From: Acidimicrobiia bacterium
Lineage (GTDB): Bacteria > Acidobacteriota > Vicinamibacteria > Vicinamibacterales > SCN-69-37
Length of the DNA: 64,000 bases
Direction of reading: 5' to 3'
Assembly (NCBI GenBank): GCA_016871335.1
Contig: VFZF01000002.1
Coordinates: 186,001 to 250,000, forward strand
In this document: piece after piece, positions 32,964 through 41,419 of the stretch
Layout of the letters: every line of letters starts with the position of its first letter
Position numbering within the stretch: the stretch's first letter is position 1
Made by a program: the position numbers and the translations under genes
Notes under the pieces: generated by a model
Databases searched by the model: none
What the model saw: the letters and a program-made list of their open reading frames with translations, nothing else
What the model was told of the DNA's origin: nothing

Positions 32964-33452
32964 ATGCCGGCACTTCGTGTGGTCTCTCTCGCGCTCATTG
33001 CTCTCTGGATTGGCGGATTGACCGTGCTCGGCATCATTGCGGCCCCCGCCATTTTTTCCGTGCTCGAATCGCAGGACCCGGTCGCCGGCCGCACGCTGGC
33101 GGGCATGGTCTTCGGTGACATTTTTGCAAGATTCCAACAGCTGGCCTGGGGGTTGGGCGCCGGCCTGTTGACGCTGCTGGGGCTCAGGGCCGCGCTCGGC
33201 CCCCGCCCCCGTCGGCTGGCCATCCAGATCTGGATGGTGGCCGGCATGCTGGGGGCCAGCGCCTACACGGGTCTGATCGTGTCGCCCCGGATCGAGGCGC
33301 TTCGCACCGAAACTGCCACCACCATGGCGGCGTTACCCGACACCGACCCGCGCAAGGTGGAATTCGGACGCCTGCACGGCCTGTCCAACGGCCTGATGGC
33401 GCTGACGCTCGCGGCCGGGCTCGTAGTCTTCTGGATCGAACTCCGGGAATAG
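32964..33452 (+). CDS. DUF4149 membrane protein
   Basis: A 162-residue protein with four hydrophobic helices: an N-terminal helix with LIALWIGGLTVLGIIAAPAIF, and a late GRLHGLSNGLMALTLAAGLV motif that marks DUF4149 (TMEM205-like). The function is unknown. It ends 11 bp before the outermost arm of the long nested palindrome. Confidence 0.8.
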   Translation: MPALRVVSLALIALWIGGLTVLGIIAAPAIFSVLESQDPVAGRTLAGMVFGDIFARFQQLAWGLGAGLLTLLGLRAALGPRPRRLAIQIWMVAGMLGASAYTGLIVSPRIEALRTETATTMAALPDTDPRKVEFGRLHGLSNGLMALTLAAGLVVFWIELRE

Positions 33453-33463
33453 CCCGGAGACAT

Positions 33464-33754
33464 GACTGGGAGACGCGGAGGCAGGTTGGCACACCATGGA
33501 GCGCATGAAGTTCCATGGGGATGAGGGGTTGAGTGCCGCGTAGCGGCACGGTGAGCGGGAGACGAACCCAGAAACGAAAGCACCTCGCGGGTGTTCATGT
33601 GGTCTTTTCGTTTCTGGGTTCGTCTCCCGCTCACTGCGCCCCGGCCACGCCGGGGCGCTCAACCCCGTGTCTCCGGGACACCGTCAGGCCCCATGCTCCC
33701 TCACGGCCCCACATGGTGAAAATCAAGGAGAGTGCTCCGCGCCTCCGCGTCTCT
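33464..33754. repeat. 291-bp nested palindrome between convergent genes
   Basis: Layered inverted repeats share one centre. The outer arms AGACGCGGAGGC pair 33471-33482 with 33741-33752. The middle stem pairs 33525-33533 with 33658-33666. The inner perfect 29-bp stem pairs 33551-33579 with 33606-33634 around a 26-nt loop. Side hairpins branch between the middle and inner stems: 33533-33549 (7 bp, 3-nt loop) and 33636-33658 (10 bp, 3-nt loop). The result is a cruciform-like branched structure. No gene is visible in this 305-bp gap. Confidence 0.9.
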
Positions 33755-33757
33755 CTG

Positions 33758-34090
33758 TTACCGCTTCTTGCGCGTAGTGACGCGCTTCTCGGTGGTCTTG
33801 CGCAGCTGGCGCTTCAGCGCGGTGAACGCCTGCTGAATCGCCACCGACGGCTGGGACGCCGAGGAGGCCTTGCGGGTCACCACAAGATCGCCTGGCAGGG
33901 CGAGGGCGATGCGGATTTCGATCGCGTTGCCCGTCTGATGCGAGTGGTGCGGCACTTCCACCGAGACATGGCAGCCGAGGATGCGGCCGTGCAGCGACTG
34001 CAGGTCCTGGACCCGCTCGGCGATGTCGCGTTCGAGGGACGACATGCGGCGCATGTGAAGGAACTTGATTTGGAGGGGAACGGTCGCCAT
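33758..34090 (-). CDS. hpf: short hibernation-promoting factor (HPF/RaiA family)
   Basis: A 110-residue protein with the beta-alpha-beta-beta-beta-alpha HPF/S30AE layout (PLQIKFLHMRRMSSLERDIAERVQDLQ, then the CHVSVEVPHH strands) and a basic C-terminal tail (TTEKRVTTRKKR). It binds the ribosomal small subunit to silence it in stationary phase. It lacks the long C-terminal dimerisation domain. ATG 34090 has a TATAAC box 6 nt upstream. Conservation with classical HPF is moderate. Confidence 0.75.
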   Translation of the reverse strand: MATVPLQIKFLHMRRMSSLERDIAERVQDLQSLHGRILGCHVSVEVPHHSHQTGNAIEIRIALALPGDLVVTRKASSASQPSVAIQQAFTALKRQLRKTTEKRVTTRKKR

Positions 34091-34096
34091 GTCCCG

Positions 34097-34102
34097 GTTA
34101 TA
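34097..34102 (-). promoter_or_regulatory. -10-like box TATAAC of hpf
   Basis: Minus strand, ends 6 nt before ATG 34090. Leaderless type. Confidence 0.5.
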
Positions 34103-34130
34103 CACTACGGACTGCGACGCTGCTTTCCGC

Positions 34131-34136
34131 TATCAT
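34131..34136 (+). promoter_or_regulatory. -10-like box TATCAT of the isocitrate dehydrogenase gene
   Basis: It ends 9 nt before ATG 34146. The divergent hpf start is 55 bp away. Confidence 0.45.
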
Positions 34137-34145
34137 GTCCGGAGC

Positions 34146-35147
34146 ATGTCTCACGCGCTCACCCTGATTCCTGGTGACGGGATCGGGCCGGAAGTTACGA
34201 CTGCCGTCGTTCGCATTCTGGACGCCGTCGGCGTGGCGATTGACTGGGACCGGCAGGATGCCGGCGTCATCGCCTTCAGGAAGTCAGGACAGACGCTCCC
34301 CGGCGAACTCCTCGATTCCATCCGCCGTACACGCGTGGCGCTCAAGGGCCCCTGCGCGACGCCGATCGGCGAGGGCTTCACCAGCGTCAACGTCGGACTA
34401 CGCAAGGCGCTCGACCTGTTCGCCAACCTGCGCCCCGTCAGCAATCTGCCTGGTGTGCCCAGCCGCTTCACCAACGTCGACCTGGTGATCGTGCGGGAGA
34501 ACACCGAAGACCTCTATGCCGGACTCGAACACGTCATCGTGCCTGGGGTGGTCGAAAGTCTGAAGATCATCACGGAGGTCGCCTCCACACGCATCGCCGA
34601 GTTCGCGTTCCGGCACGCGACACGGGAAGGCCGGCGCAGTGTCACCGCCATCCACAAGGCCAACATCATGAAGCTCAGTGATGGCCTGTTCCTGGATTCG
34701 GTGCGCGCGGTGTCCCGGAAGTATCCGCAGATTCCGTACGACGAGAAAATTGTCGATGCCGCCTGCATGCATTTGGTGATGCGCCCAGAACAGTTCGACG
34801 TGCTCGTGCTCCCGAATCTCTACGGCGACATCGTGTCGGACCTCTGCGCGGGGCTGGTCGGTGGCCTTGGCGTGGTACCCGGTGCCAATCTCGGCACAGA
34901 CGTCGCCGTGTTTGAAGCGGTGCATGGCAGCGCACCGGACATCGCCGATCAGAACGTCGCCAACCCCACCGCCCTGCTGTTATCGGCGGTCATGATGTTG
35001 CGTCATCTGGGTGAAGTGGACGCCGCCGTGCGCGTCAAAGCCGCGCTCGATCGCGTGTTGTCAGCCGGCGAGGTGCGCACCCGTGACCTGGGCGGGTCGG
35101 CCTCGACCACTGAGTTCACCCTGGCGCTCTGCCGCGCCCTCGACTGA
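34146..35147 (+). CDS. NAD-type isocitrate/isopropylmalate dehydrogenase
   Basis: A 333-residue beta-decarboxylating dehydrogenase. It shows IPGDGIGPEV, ENTEDLYAGLEH (substrate loop), KANIMKLSDGLFLDS and NLYGDIVSDLCAGLVGGLGVVPGANLG. Loop residues and length fit NAD-dependent isocitrate dehydrogenase of the IDH3-like group better than LeuB, so a TCA-cycle role is likely; isopropylmalate or homoisocitrate cannot be fully excluded. The acyltransferase gene follows 5 bp later. Confidence 0.85.
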   Translation: MSHALTLIPGDGIGPEVTTAVVRILDAVGVAIDWDRQDAGVIAFRKSGQTLPGELLDSIRRTRVALKGPCATPIGEGFTSVNVGLRKALDLFANLRPVSNLPGVPSRFTNVDLVIVRENTEDLYAGLEHVIVPGVVESLKIITEVASTRIAEFAFRHATREGRRSVTAIHKANIMKLSDGLFLDSVRAVSRKYPQIPYDEKIVDAACMHLVMRPEQFDVLVLPNLYGDIVSDLCAGLVGGLGVVPGANLGTDVAVFEAVHGSAPDIADQNVANPTALLLSAVMMLRHLGEVDAAVRVKAALDRVLSAGEVRTRDLGGSASTTEFTLALCRALD

Positions 35148-35152
35148 CACGC

Positions 35153-36271
35153 ATGGCTACCTCCGCCGCACTCGACGATGTGACGGAGGCGGTACTCGCC
35201 CACGAGGATGTCGCGCGGTACATGCACGATCCCGAGGCCCGCACGCGCCTGGATGGCTACCTCGGCGAATTGCGCACCACGCAGCGCTACGGGCTGTATC
35301 GCGCGTTGCAGCATCCGCTCTACCCCATCTACAGAAAAGTCAGGCACGTCACCGAACATGTGGAGCGGCCGAAGGCTGTGCTCTCGAAGGGGCACGTCGT
35401 CTACATCTCGAACCACAAGAGTCACCTCGACTATCTGGTCGAGTTGCTGGTGCTTGAGCTCGCCGGCATCCGGCCGCCGTTGATTGCGGCGGGGATCAAC
35501 CTGTTTGGCGGCGCGCTTGGCCTGCTCCACCGGCACATCACCGGCGCGATCCCGATTCGCCGCGGCAGCAAGGACCCTGTCTATCTCGCGACGCTCAAGG
35601 CGTACGTGGTGGAAGTGCTCAGGCGCCACGACTTGCTGTATTACGCGGAGGGCGGGCGCAGTTACAGCGGGGAACTGAAGGCCCCGAAGACCGGCCTGCT
35701 GCAGGCCGCGTTACAGGCGGACCGCGCGCACCTGTTCGTGGTACCGATGGCCATCGCGTACGACCTGGTGCTTGAAGACAGAATGCTCGCGCGCGAGGCG
35801 GCGCGGAAACGCAAGCGGCCGTTTGCGCAGGAAGTGGCGGAGATGATCCGGCATGCCGTCGGCTACGAGAGCCGGGCGTTTGTCACATTCGGCCAGCCGA
35901 TCCCGCTCACCGAGTACGACGCCACGGCGCGGCGGGACCTTGTCGCCCTGGCGCACCGGATTCAGCACGAAGTCGGCCTGCTGCACAAGGTGCTGCCCAC
36001 GGCGCTGATCGCGTCGGCGTTGCGCGCGTCGATGACGCGGAGTGAACTCGCGGCGCATATCGACGACCTGCTGGCGTTGCTGTCGACTCAACAGGCCAAC
36101 CTGGCCGTCACGTCCGGCCGTCAGGCCGTGGACGAGGGCCTGCCTTTGCTCGAGAGTCGTGGAGTTCTCGTCACCGAACGTCAACGCGTGCGTGTGCGGG
36201 ATCGTATTACCCTTCGCTACTACGCCCGCACGCTGCAACACCTCATGCCCCACCGGAGACCCACGCACTGA
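35153..36271 (+). CDS. PlsB/PlsC-like glycerolipid acyltransferase
   Basis: A 372-residue protein with the four acyltransferase motifs in order: NHKSHLD (HX4D, His88 to Asp93), GAIPIRRGSKD (131-141), EGGRSYSGE (166-174) and VPMAIAYD. The spacing resembles the catalytic core of PlsB glycerol-3-phosphate acyltransferase, without its large flanking regions. It would acylate glycerol-3-phosphate or lysophosphatidate at the inner membrane. ATG 35153 comes 5 bp after the dehydrogenase stop, and the 3' end shares one base with the proline dehydrogenase start. The three genes form an operon. Confidence 0.82.
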   Translation: MATSAALDDVTEAVLAHEDVARYMHDPEARTRLDGYLGELRTTQRYGLYRALQHPLYPIYRKVRHVTEHVERPKAVLSKGHVVYISNHKSHLDYLVELLVLELAGIRPPLIAAGINLFGGALGLLHRHITGAIPIRRGSKDPVYLATLKAYVVEVLRRHDLLYYAEGGRSYSGELKAPKTGLLQAALQADRAHLFVVPMAIAYDLVLEDRMLAREAARKRKRPFAQEVAEMIRHAVGYESRAFVTFGQPIPLTEYDATARRDLVALAHRIQHEVGLLHKVLPTALIASALRASMTRSELAAHIDDLLALLSTQQANLAVTSGRQAVDEGLPLLESRGVLVTERQRVRVRDRITLRYYARTLQHLMPHRRPTH

Positions 36272-37206
36272 TGTTCGCCGCGCTCCCCAAAGCCGCTTTT
36301 TCCATTCTGGCCGGCAGTTCGGCCCTGAAGTCCCTCGCGTCACGCTACGGGATGAAACACTCCGGCAGTTTCGCCAGGCGATTCATCGCCGGTGAAGACG
36401 TGCACGAGGCCATCGCCGCTGCGCGGGAGGTCGAACACCAGGGCCTGCTGGTCACGCTCGACCTGCTCGGCGAGAGTGTGTCCTCCGCCGACGAGGCGCT
36501 TGAGGCCACCAGGGGATACGTGGGTGTGATCGAGGCCATTCAGGCGTCCGGCGTGGGCCGCAACATCTCCCTCAAGCTGACGCAACTTGGGCTCGACATC
36601 GACCAGGCCACCTGCATCGACAATCTCCGTCGGATTCTGGACGTCGCCGCCGCGTGGGACTTCTTCGTGCGGATCGACATGGAGAACTCGCCCTACACCG
36701 ATCGCACACTCGACACGTTTGAAACGTTGTGGAACATCGGCTATCGCAACGTCGGCGTGGTCATCCAGTCGTACCTGAAGCGATCCATGGCCGACATTTC
36801 TCGCGTGAATGCGCTCGGGGCGCGCGTGCGGCTCGTGAAGGGCGCGTACCGGGAACCGGCCGCCGTGGCGTATCAACAGAAGGCGGATGTGGATCGCGCG
36901 TTTCTGGATCAGATGCAGGTCCTGCTGACCGACGGCACGTACCCGGCGATCGCCACACACGACCCCGCGATGATCGACGCCACGCGGGCGTTCGCCACCT
37001 CACACCGGATCGCCAAGGACCGCTACGAGTTCCAGATGTTGTACGGCATCCGCCGCGATCTGCAGGCGTCGCTCTCCGCCGAGGGGCACCCGTTCCGCGT
37101 CTACATTCCGTTCGGCACGGAGTGGTTCCCGTACTTCATGCGCCGCCTGGGTGAACGCCCCGCCAACGTGGGCTTCGTGCTCGGGAGTCTGCTGAAGGAG
37201 AAATGA
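36271..37206 (+). CDS. proline dehydrogenase, monofunctional
   Basis: A 311-residue FAD enzyme of the PutB type. It shows NISLKLTQLGLDID, VRIDMENSPYTDRTL, VVIQSYLKRS, RVRLVKGAYREPAAVAY and MLYGIRRDLQ, the ProDH barrel motifs. It oxidises proline to pyrroline-5-carboxylate; no P5C dehydrogenase gene is adjacent. The ATG shares one base with the preceding stop (TGATG). A REP-like doublet lies 18 bp after the stop. Confidence 0.92.
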   Translation: MFAALPKAAFSILAGSSALKSLASRYGMKHSGSFARRFIAGEDVHEAIAAAREVEHQGLLVTLDLLGESVSSADEALEATRGYVGVIEAIQASGVGRNISLKLTQLGLDIDQATCIDNLRRILDVAAAWDFFVRIDMENSPYTDRTLDTFETLWNIGYRNVGVVIQSYLKRSMADISRVNALGARVRLVKGAYREPAAVAYQQKADVDRAFLDQMQVLLTDGTYPAIATHDPAMIDATRAFATSHRIAKDRYEFQMLYGIRRDLQASLSAEGHPFRVYIPFGTEWFPYFMRRLGERPANVGFVLGSLLKEK

Positions 37207-37224
37207 CCTGCGGAGAAACAACCT

Positions 37225-37298
37225 GTAGGGCCCGCTGAACTGCAGCGGGCCATTTGGCGCGCTCAAGTTCAGCGCGCCCTACACGCGGCGCGCCCTAC
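37225..37298. repeat. REP-like A/B doublet (type B forward, type A reverse, plus fragment)
   Basis: Type B (GGCCCGCT / AGCGGGCC arms) spans 37225-37251. After a 4-bp gap a reversed type A (GGCGCGCT / AGCGCGCC) spans 37256-37282. A half copy at 37287-37298 supplies the TAG stop of the convergent M20 gene. Confidence 0.9.
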
Positions 37299-38425
37299 GA
37301 GAGCATGATGCGTGTCGCGACGTCCATCAGCACGTCGCGGCACACTTCCACATCGGCGACGTTCACATACTCCTCGATGCTGTGAAGGCCGGCGCCGCCG
37401 GGACCAAACAACACCGACGGCATGCCCGCGCCGGCCAGAATCGCCGCGTCGGTCCAGAACGACATCCCTGTCGGCGATGCATCGAGTCCACGCGCACCGA
37501 GCGATGATGCCAACGCCCGCACCACGGGCTCGTTGTCGCTGACCCGATAGGGCGGACGCGATGTGGCCAGACGCGCCGACGCCTGGAATTCGGGATCCGC
37601 CGCCCGCAGCCGGTCGAGAATCGCGGCGATCTCACCGGAGACGACCGTGTCAGTTTCCCCGGTGATCGTCCGCCGTTCGTACTGCAGCACACAGTGATCC
37701 GGATACACGCTGAGCTCGCGTCCGCCTGCGATGATCGACGCATGCAGTGAGGCTGTGCCCTGCATCGGCACGGGCGGCCGGGACTGCAGGTCGCGGTCGA
37801 GCGCTTCGAGCGCCTGCAGCACGCGGCCCATCCGGAAGATGGCATCGCGGCCTTCCGCCGGGCGGCTGCCGTGCGCCGCGCGCCCTTGGGCGACCACATC
37901 CAGCCAGGCGAACCCCTTGTGTCCGACCGCCATACGCAAGTCCGTCGGTTCCGTCACGATCGCCGCATCCGCCGACCACCGCTTCACCAGCGCATCGGCC
38001 CCAATCGACTCGAACTCTTCGTCAGCGACACAGGCCACGATCAGCCGCCCGCGCGACCACGTCGGCGCCAGCGCCACGGCGGCGGCAATCATCGCGGCGA
38101 CACCGCCCTTCATGTCCTGGGCACCGCGCCCATACAGCCGGCCATCCGACACGCGCGGCACAAACGGGTCGGTCATCCCCGCGACACCGACCGTATCGAT
38201 GTGTCCGCAGAACATCAGCGTCGGCCCGGCCGTGCGCCCCTCCAACACGCCAATCACGTTCGGTCGCCCGTCTGCGACCGGCTCGATCACCACATCCAAC
38301 CCGCCCTGGCGAAGCGCATGTGCGGCCACCTCAGCCACAGCGGCCTCTCCCGGCGCCCCAGGCACCAGCGACGGATTCACCGAGTTGGTGGCCACCAAGT
38401 CGGACAACAGACGCACGACATCCAT
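37295..38425 (-). CDS. M20-family metallopeptidase/deacylase (ArgE/DapE-like)
   Basis: A 376-residue dizinc hydrolase. It has MFCGHIDTV (first His/Asp), GRGAQDMKGG (bridging Asp), VADEEFES (catalytic Glu pair) and the terminal FGPGGAGLHSIEEYV His. It shows the usual catalytic plus dimerisation domain layout of ArgE, DapE and CPG2; the exact substrate is open. The stop codon is provided by a REP fragment. ATG 38425 follows a TAGAGT box at 6 nt. Confidence 0.85.
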   Translation of the reverse strand: MDVVRLLSDLVATNSVNPSLVPGAPGEAAVAEVAAHALRQGGLDVVIEPVADGRPNVIGVLEGRTAGPTLMFCGHIDTVGVAGMTDPFVPRVSDGRLYGRGAQDMKGGVAAMIAAAVALAPTWSRGRLIVACVADEEFESIGADALVKRWSADAAIVTEPTDLRMAVGHKGFAWLDVVAQGRAAHGSRPAEGRDAIFRMGRVLQALEALDRDLQSRPPVPMQGTASLHASIIAGGRELSVYPDHCVLQYERRTITGETDTVVSGEIAAILDRLRAADPEFQASARLATSRPPYRVSDNEPVVRALASSLGARGLDASPTGMSFWTDAAILAGAGMPSVLFGPGGAGLHSIEEYVNVADVEVCRDVLMDVATRIMLS

Positions 38426-38431
38426 CCACAC

Positions 38432-38437
38432 ACTCTA
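38432..38437 (-). promoter_or_regulatory. -10-like box TAGAGT of the M20 peptidase gene
   Basis: Minus strand, ends 6 nt before ATG 38425. Confidence 0.45.
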
Positions 38438-38438
38438 T

Positions 38439-38481
38439 TCGATGGGCGGATGGGCGGCTGGGGAGATGAGAAGATGGGCGG
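38439..38481. repeat. GATGGGCGG word repeat in a divergent promoter region
   Basis: GATGGGCGG, ATGGGCGGCTGGGG and GATGGGCGG recur. It occupies almost all of the gap before the SDR gene. Similar words occur at 6660-6723, 46262-46304 and 60661-60690. Confidence 0.6.
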
Positions 38482-39261
38482 GTGAAAGTTGTGGCGATTA
38501 CGGGCGCGTCGGCGGGGATTGGGCTGGCGTGTGCGAAGGCGATTGCGGCGCGTGGGGATGCGGCCGTGCTGTCGGCGCGGCGGAGTGATCGCCTGGACGC
38601 CGAGGTCGCGGCAATCCGTGCGGCGGGTGGTCAGGCGCTGGCGGTGACAGGCGACGTCACGAGTGAAGCAGACATGGCGACGCTGGTCGCACGCACCGTC
38701 GAGAGATTTGGCCGCCTCGACGTGATGATCGCCAACGCCGGCATCGGATATCACGATACGTTGGAGGCCACGCCGCCCGACGTGATGCGATGCCTCGTCG
38801 ACGTGAATCTGATGGGCACGCTGTATGCCGCCCGCGCCGCCGCACTCCAGTTCGCACAGCAGCAATCAGGGCACCTCATCGTTGTGTCCTCCATTGTCGG
38901 CCGGCGCGGGATCGCCGGGTCCAGCGTGTATTCAGCCACCAAAGCCGCGCAGGCCGGCCTTGTCGAATCGCTGCGCGCCGAGTGGCATGGGACACCTCTG
39001 CGAGCCTCGGCCGTGTACCCGATCTCCACCGCCACGGAGTTCCACGACGCCATTCGTCGCGACTACGGATTCACCGTGCAGGGCCGCGGCCCCAGACAAA
39101 CCGCCGACTCGGTGGCACAGGCGGTCGTGCGCTGCATCGACGCACCCAAGCCCGAGGTGTATCCGTACCGGCGCGCCCGGGCCCTCGCCGTGCTCAACAG
39201 CCTCGCGCCCGGTCTGGCCGACCGGCTGGTCACACGGTTCGGACGCAGGCGTACACCGTGA
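38482..39261 (+). CDS. short-chain dehydrogenase/reductase
   Basis: A 259-residue Rossmann enzyme. It has TGASAGIG (cofactor loop), NAG (IANAGIGYHD), Ser at VVSSIVG and the catalytic SVYSATKAAQ (YxxxK). An ARRSDR stretch after the second strand suggests NADP preference. The substrate is unknown. The start is GTG 38482; the end overlaps the CCA enzyme by 4 nt (GTGA). It opens an operon of SDR, CCA enzyme, methyltransferase and GT4. Confidence 0.88.
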   Translation: MKVVAITGASAGIGLACAKAIAARGDAAVLSARRSDRLDAEVAAIRAAGGQALAVTGDVTSEADMATLVARTVERFGRLDVMIANAGIGYHDTLEATPPDVMRCLVDVNLMGTLYAARAAALQFAQQQSGHLIVVSSIVGRRGIAGSSVYSATKAAQAGLVESLRAEWHGTPLRASAVYPISTATEFHDAIRRDYGFTVQGRGPRQTADSVAQAVVRCIDAPKPEVYPYRRARALAVLNSLAPGLADRLVTRFGRRRTP

Positions 39262-40649
39262 GCACACCCGATCTCGTGCTCGACGTAGCCCGCGCGGTCA
39301 GGGATGCCGGCGGGCGCGCGCTCATCACCGGAGGCTGGGTGCGCGACCGCGCGCTCGGGCTTGCCCCGAAGGATGTCGACCTCGAAGTGTTCGGCATTCC
39401 GGCGCCACACCTGCGCACGCTGCTCGAAGGGTTCGGCCGGGTGGATGCCGTTGGAGAAAGCTTCACCGTCTACAAGGTCGGCGGCCTCGACGTTTCCCTG
39501 CCCCGCCGTGAATCCAAGACGGGCCGTGGCCACAAGGGCTTCACCGTCGAGGGGGATCCGTCACTGTCGTTGATGGAGGCCGCGCGCCGGCGCGATTTCA
39601 CGATCAATGCGATGTCGTGGGACCCCCTGTCGGGGGAGACGATCGACCCCTTCCACGGCGCAGCGGATCTGCACTCACGCACCCTGCGCGCGGTGGATGC
39701 CGGGACGTTTGCCGACGACAGCCTGCGTGTCCTCCGCGCGCTGCAGTTTGCCGCGCGATTCGAACTCACGCTCGATCCCGCCACGACCGCGCTCTGTCGC
39801 TCGCTGCCGCTCGACGATCTGCCGGCCGAACGCATCTGGGGCGAAGTCGAAAAACTGCTGCTGCGCGCCACACGCCCCTCGCTCGGCCTGGCGTTGGCGC
39901 TCGACCTTGGCGTGGTCGATTGCCTTTGGCCGGAACTCAAGGCGCTGGTGGGATGCGAGCAGGAATACGAATGGCACCCCGAAGGCGACGTCTGGATCCA
40001 CACGCTGATGGTCGCCGACGAAGCGCGACGCAGACTCGACGGCCTCGATCATCCCCGGTCCGTCGTCATGATGCTGAGCGCGCTGTGTCACGACATGGGA
40101 AAACCGGCCACCACCAGATTTGAAGACGGGCGGATTCGATCAAAGGGGCATGAAGAAGCTGGCGTGGTGCCGGCCACGACGTTCCTCGATCGGCTCAACA
40201 TCCACACCATTGGCGGGTATGACGTGCGCCACACCGTGCTGGGCATCGTGGCCCATCACCTGAAACCGACGATGTTCTTCAAGGCGCCGACGTCGGTTGG
40301 CGACGGCGCATTCCGTCGGCTGGCGCAGAAGGTCAACCTCGAGTTGCTTGCGCGGTTCGCCAAGGCGGATTGCCACGGACGGACCGGCACATTCGCCTGC
40401 GATGCGATGGACTGGTTTCTGGAACGCGCCCGCCTGCTGGGCGTCGAACATCAGCCGCCGGCGCCATTGCTGCTCGGCCGGCATGTGCTGGCGCTCGGCG
40501 TCCCCCCCGGTCCGCGTGTCGGCGCCCTGCTGGCACAGCTGTACGACCTCCAGCTGGATGGCAAGATCACCACCCCTGAGGCCGCGCTCGAGGCGTTGGC
40601 GAAAGCGATTCACGATGGCGATACCGGTAATACGCGGACGGATGCCTGA
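39258..40649 (+). CDS. cca: CCA-adding enzyme / tRNA nucleotidyltransferase with HD domain
   Basis: A 463-residue class II nucleotidyltransferase. GGWVRD (25-30) and DVDLEVFG (39-46) form the metal site; RRDFTINAMSWDP (111-123) and ADDSLRVLRALQFAARF follow. An HD domain (HDMGKP, 278-283) lies in the C-terminal half. It adds or repairs the 3' CCA of tRNA; the HD domain may remove cyclic phosphates, as in E. coli. Poly(A) polymerase is a related alternative. The GTG start overlaps the SDR stop and the end overlaps the methyltransferase by 8 nt. Confidence 0.88.
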   Translation: MSTPDLVLDVARAVRDAGGRALITGGWVRDRALGLAPKDVDLEVFGIPAPHLRTLLEGFGRVDAVGESFTVYKVGGLDVSLPRRESKTGRGHKGFTVEGDPSLSLMEAARRRDFTINAMSWDPLSGETIDPFHGAADLHSRTLRAVDAGTFADDSLRVLRALQFAARFELTLDPATTALCRSLPLDDLPAERIWGEVEKLLLRATRPSLGLALALDLGVVDCLWPELKALVGCEQEYEWHPEGDVWIHTLMVADEARRRLDGLDHPRSVVMMLSALCHDMGKPATTRFEDGRIRSKGHEEAGVVPATTFLDRLNIHTIGGYDVRHTVLGIVAHHLKPTMFFKAPTSVGDGAFRRLAQKVNLELLARFAKADCHGRTGTFACDAMDWFLERARLLGVEHQPPAPLLLGRHVLALGVPPGPRVGALLAQLYDLQLDGKITTPEAALEALAKAIHDGDTGNTRTDA

Positions 40650-41418
40650 TCCCTGGGAAAAGGAATTCCAGGAACAGGCGCTCTACGCGTCCGGACGTGC
40701 GGACGCCGAAGCAAGAGCGGTCGCGGGCGACGCCGACGAACCGTGGCTGAACGTCATCAACACCCACGAGCCCGGAGCCTTTCCTTCCATTCACCGTCTG
40801 CTGGCGGATCCCGACCTGCGTCCCCGCATCACGGGCACCGTCATCGACGTCGCCGCGGGCACGTGCATCCTGAGCGCTGAACTCTCGCGCCTGCCCGAGG
40901 TGACGCAGGTGTATGCGCTGGATCTCTCGGAGGAGTTTCTCACCGGCACCGGCGCCCGCATGCTCGCGCGGACAAATGCGGTCGAGGAAAAGCTCACCTT
41001 CATCGCGTCGGACTTCAATGACATCCCGCTGCCGGCCGCCTCGGTGGATGCCGCGTTCATCTTCGCTGCGATTCACCATTCGTTGTCGCCGATCAAGACG
41101 CTGCAGGAAGTCGGCCGGATCCTGAAGCCGGGGGGCACACTCTTCATCCTCGAGAACCCGGCATCCGTCATCTCGATCCAGCAGCGACGCCGCGAGTCGC
41201 TCGCGCTGAGCACGGAGACCACGGAAATCGTCTACACGCTCGACGAATTCAAGTACATGATTGCCAACGCGAACATCGGCCCCTGTGACGTGCGCGTGTG
41301 GGACGTGCTGTCGCGGCCCGGGCCACGACGCTGGGTCCGCACCATCGCGCGTCGCCTGGGCGTTGAACACATTCTGTTGCCGCCCCCCACCTACCTCTTT
41401 GTCATCACCCGCGCCTGA
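40642..41418 (+). CDS. SAM-dependent methyltransferase
   Basis: A 258-residue class I methyltransferase. Motif I is TVIDVAAGTC, and an acidic residue follows in VYALDLSEEF. DAAFIFAAIHHS and GRILKPGGTLFILENP are typical motifs IV and V. The substrate is not readable. The N-terminus (DPWEKEFQEQALYASGRADAE) is charged and not part of the fold. It lies in one operon with a GT4 glycosyltransferase, so a glycolipid or polysaccharide modification is possible but unproven. Confidence 0.8.
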   Translation: MPDPWEKEFQEQALYASGRADAEARAVAGDADEPWLNVINTHEPGAFPSIHRLLADPDLRPRITGTVIDVAAGTCILSAELSRLPEVTQVYALDLSEEFLTGTGARMLARTNAVEEKLTFIASDFNDIPLPAASVDAAFIFAAIHHSLSPIKTLQEVGRILKPGGTLFILENPASVISIQQRRRESLALSTETTEIVYTLDEFKYMIANANIGPCDVRVWDVLSRPGPRRWVRTIARRLGVEHILLPPPTYLFVITRA

Positions 41419-41419
41419 C

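Noticed and set aside
33263-33634. Open frames of 110-120 codons across the 33.5-kb palindrome
   Set aside because: They run through DUF4149 codons and repeat arms; no protein-like features.
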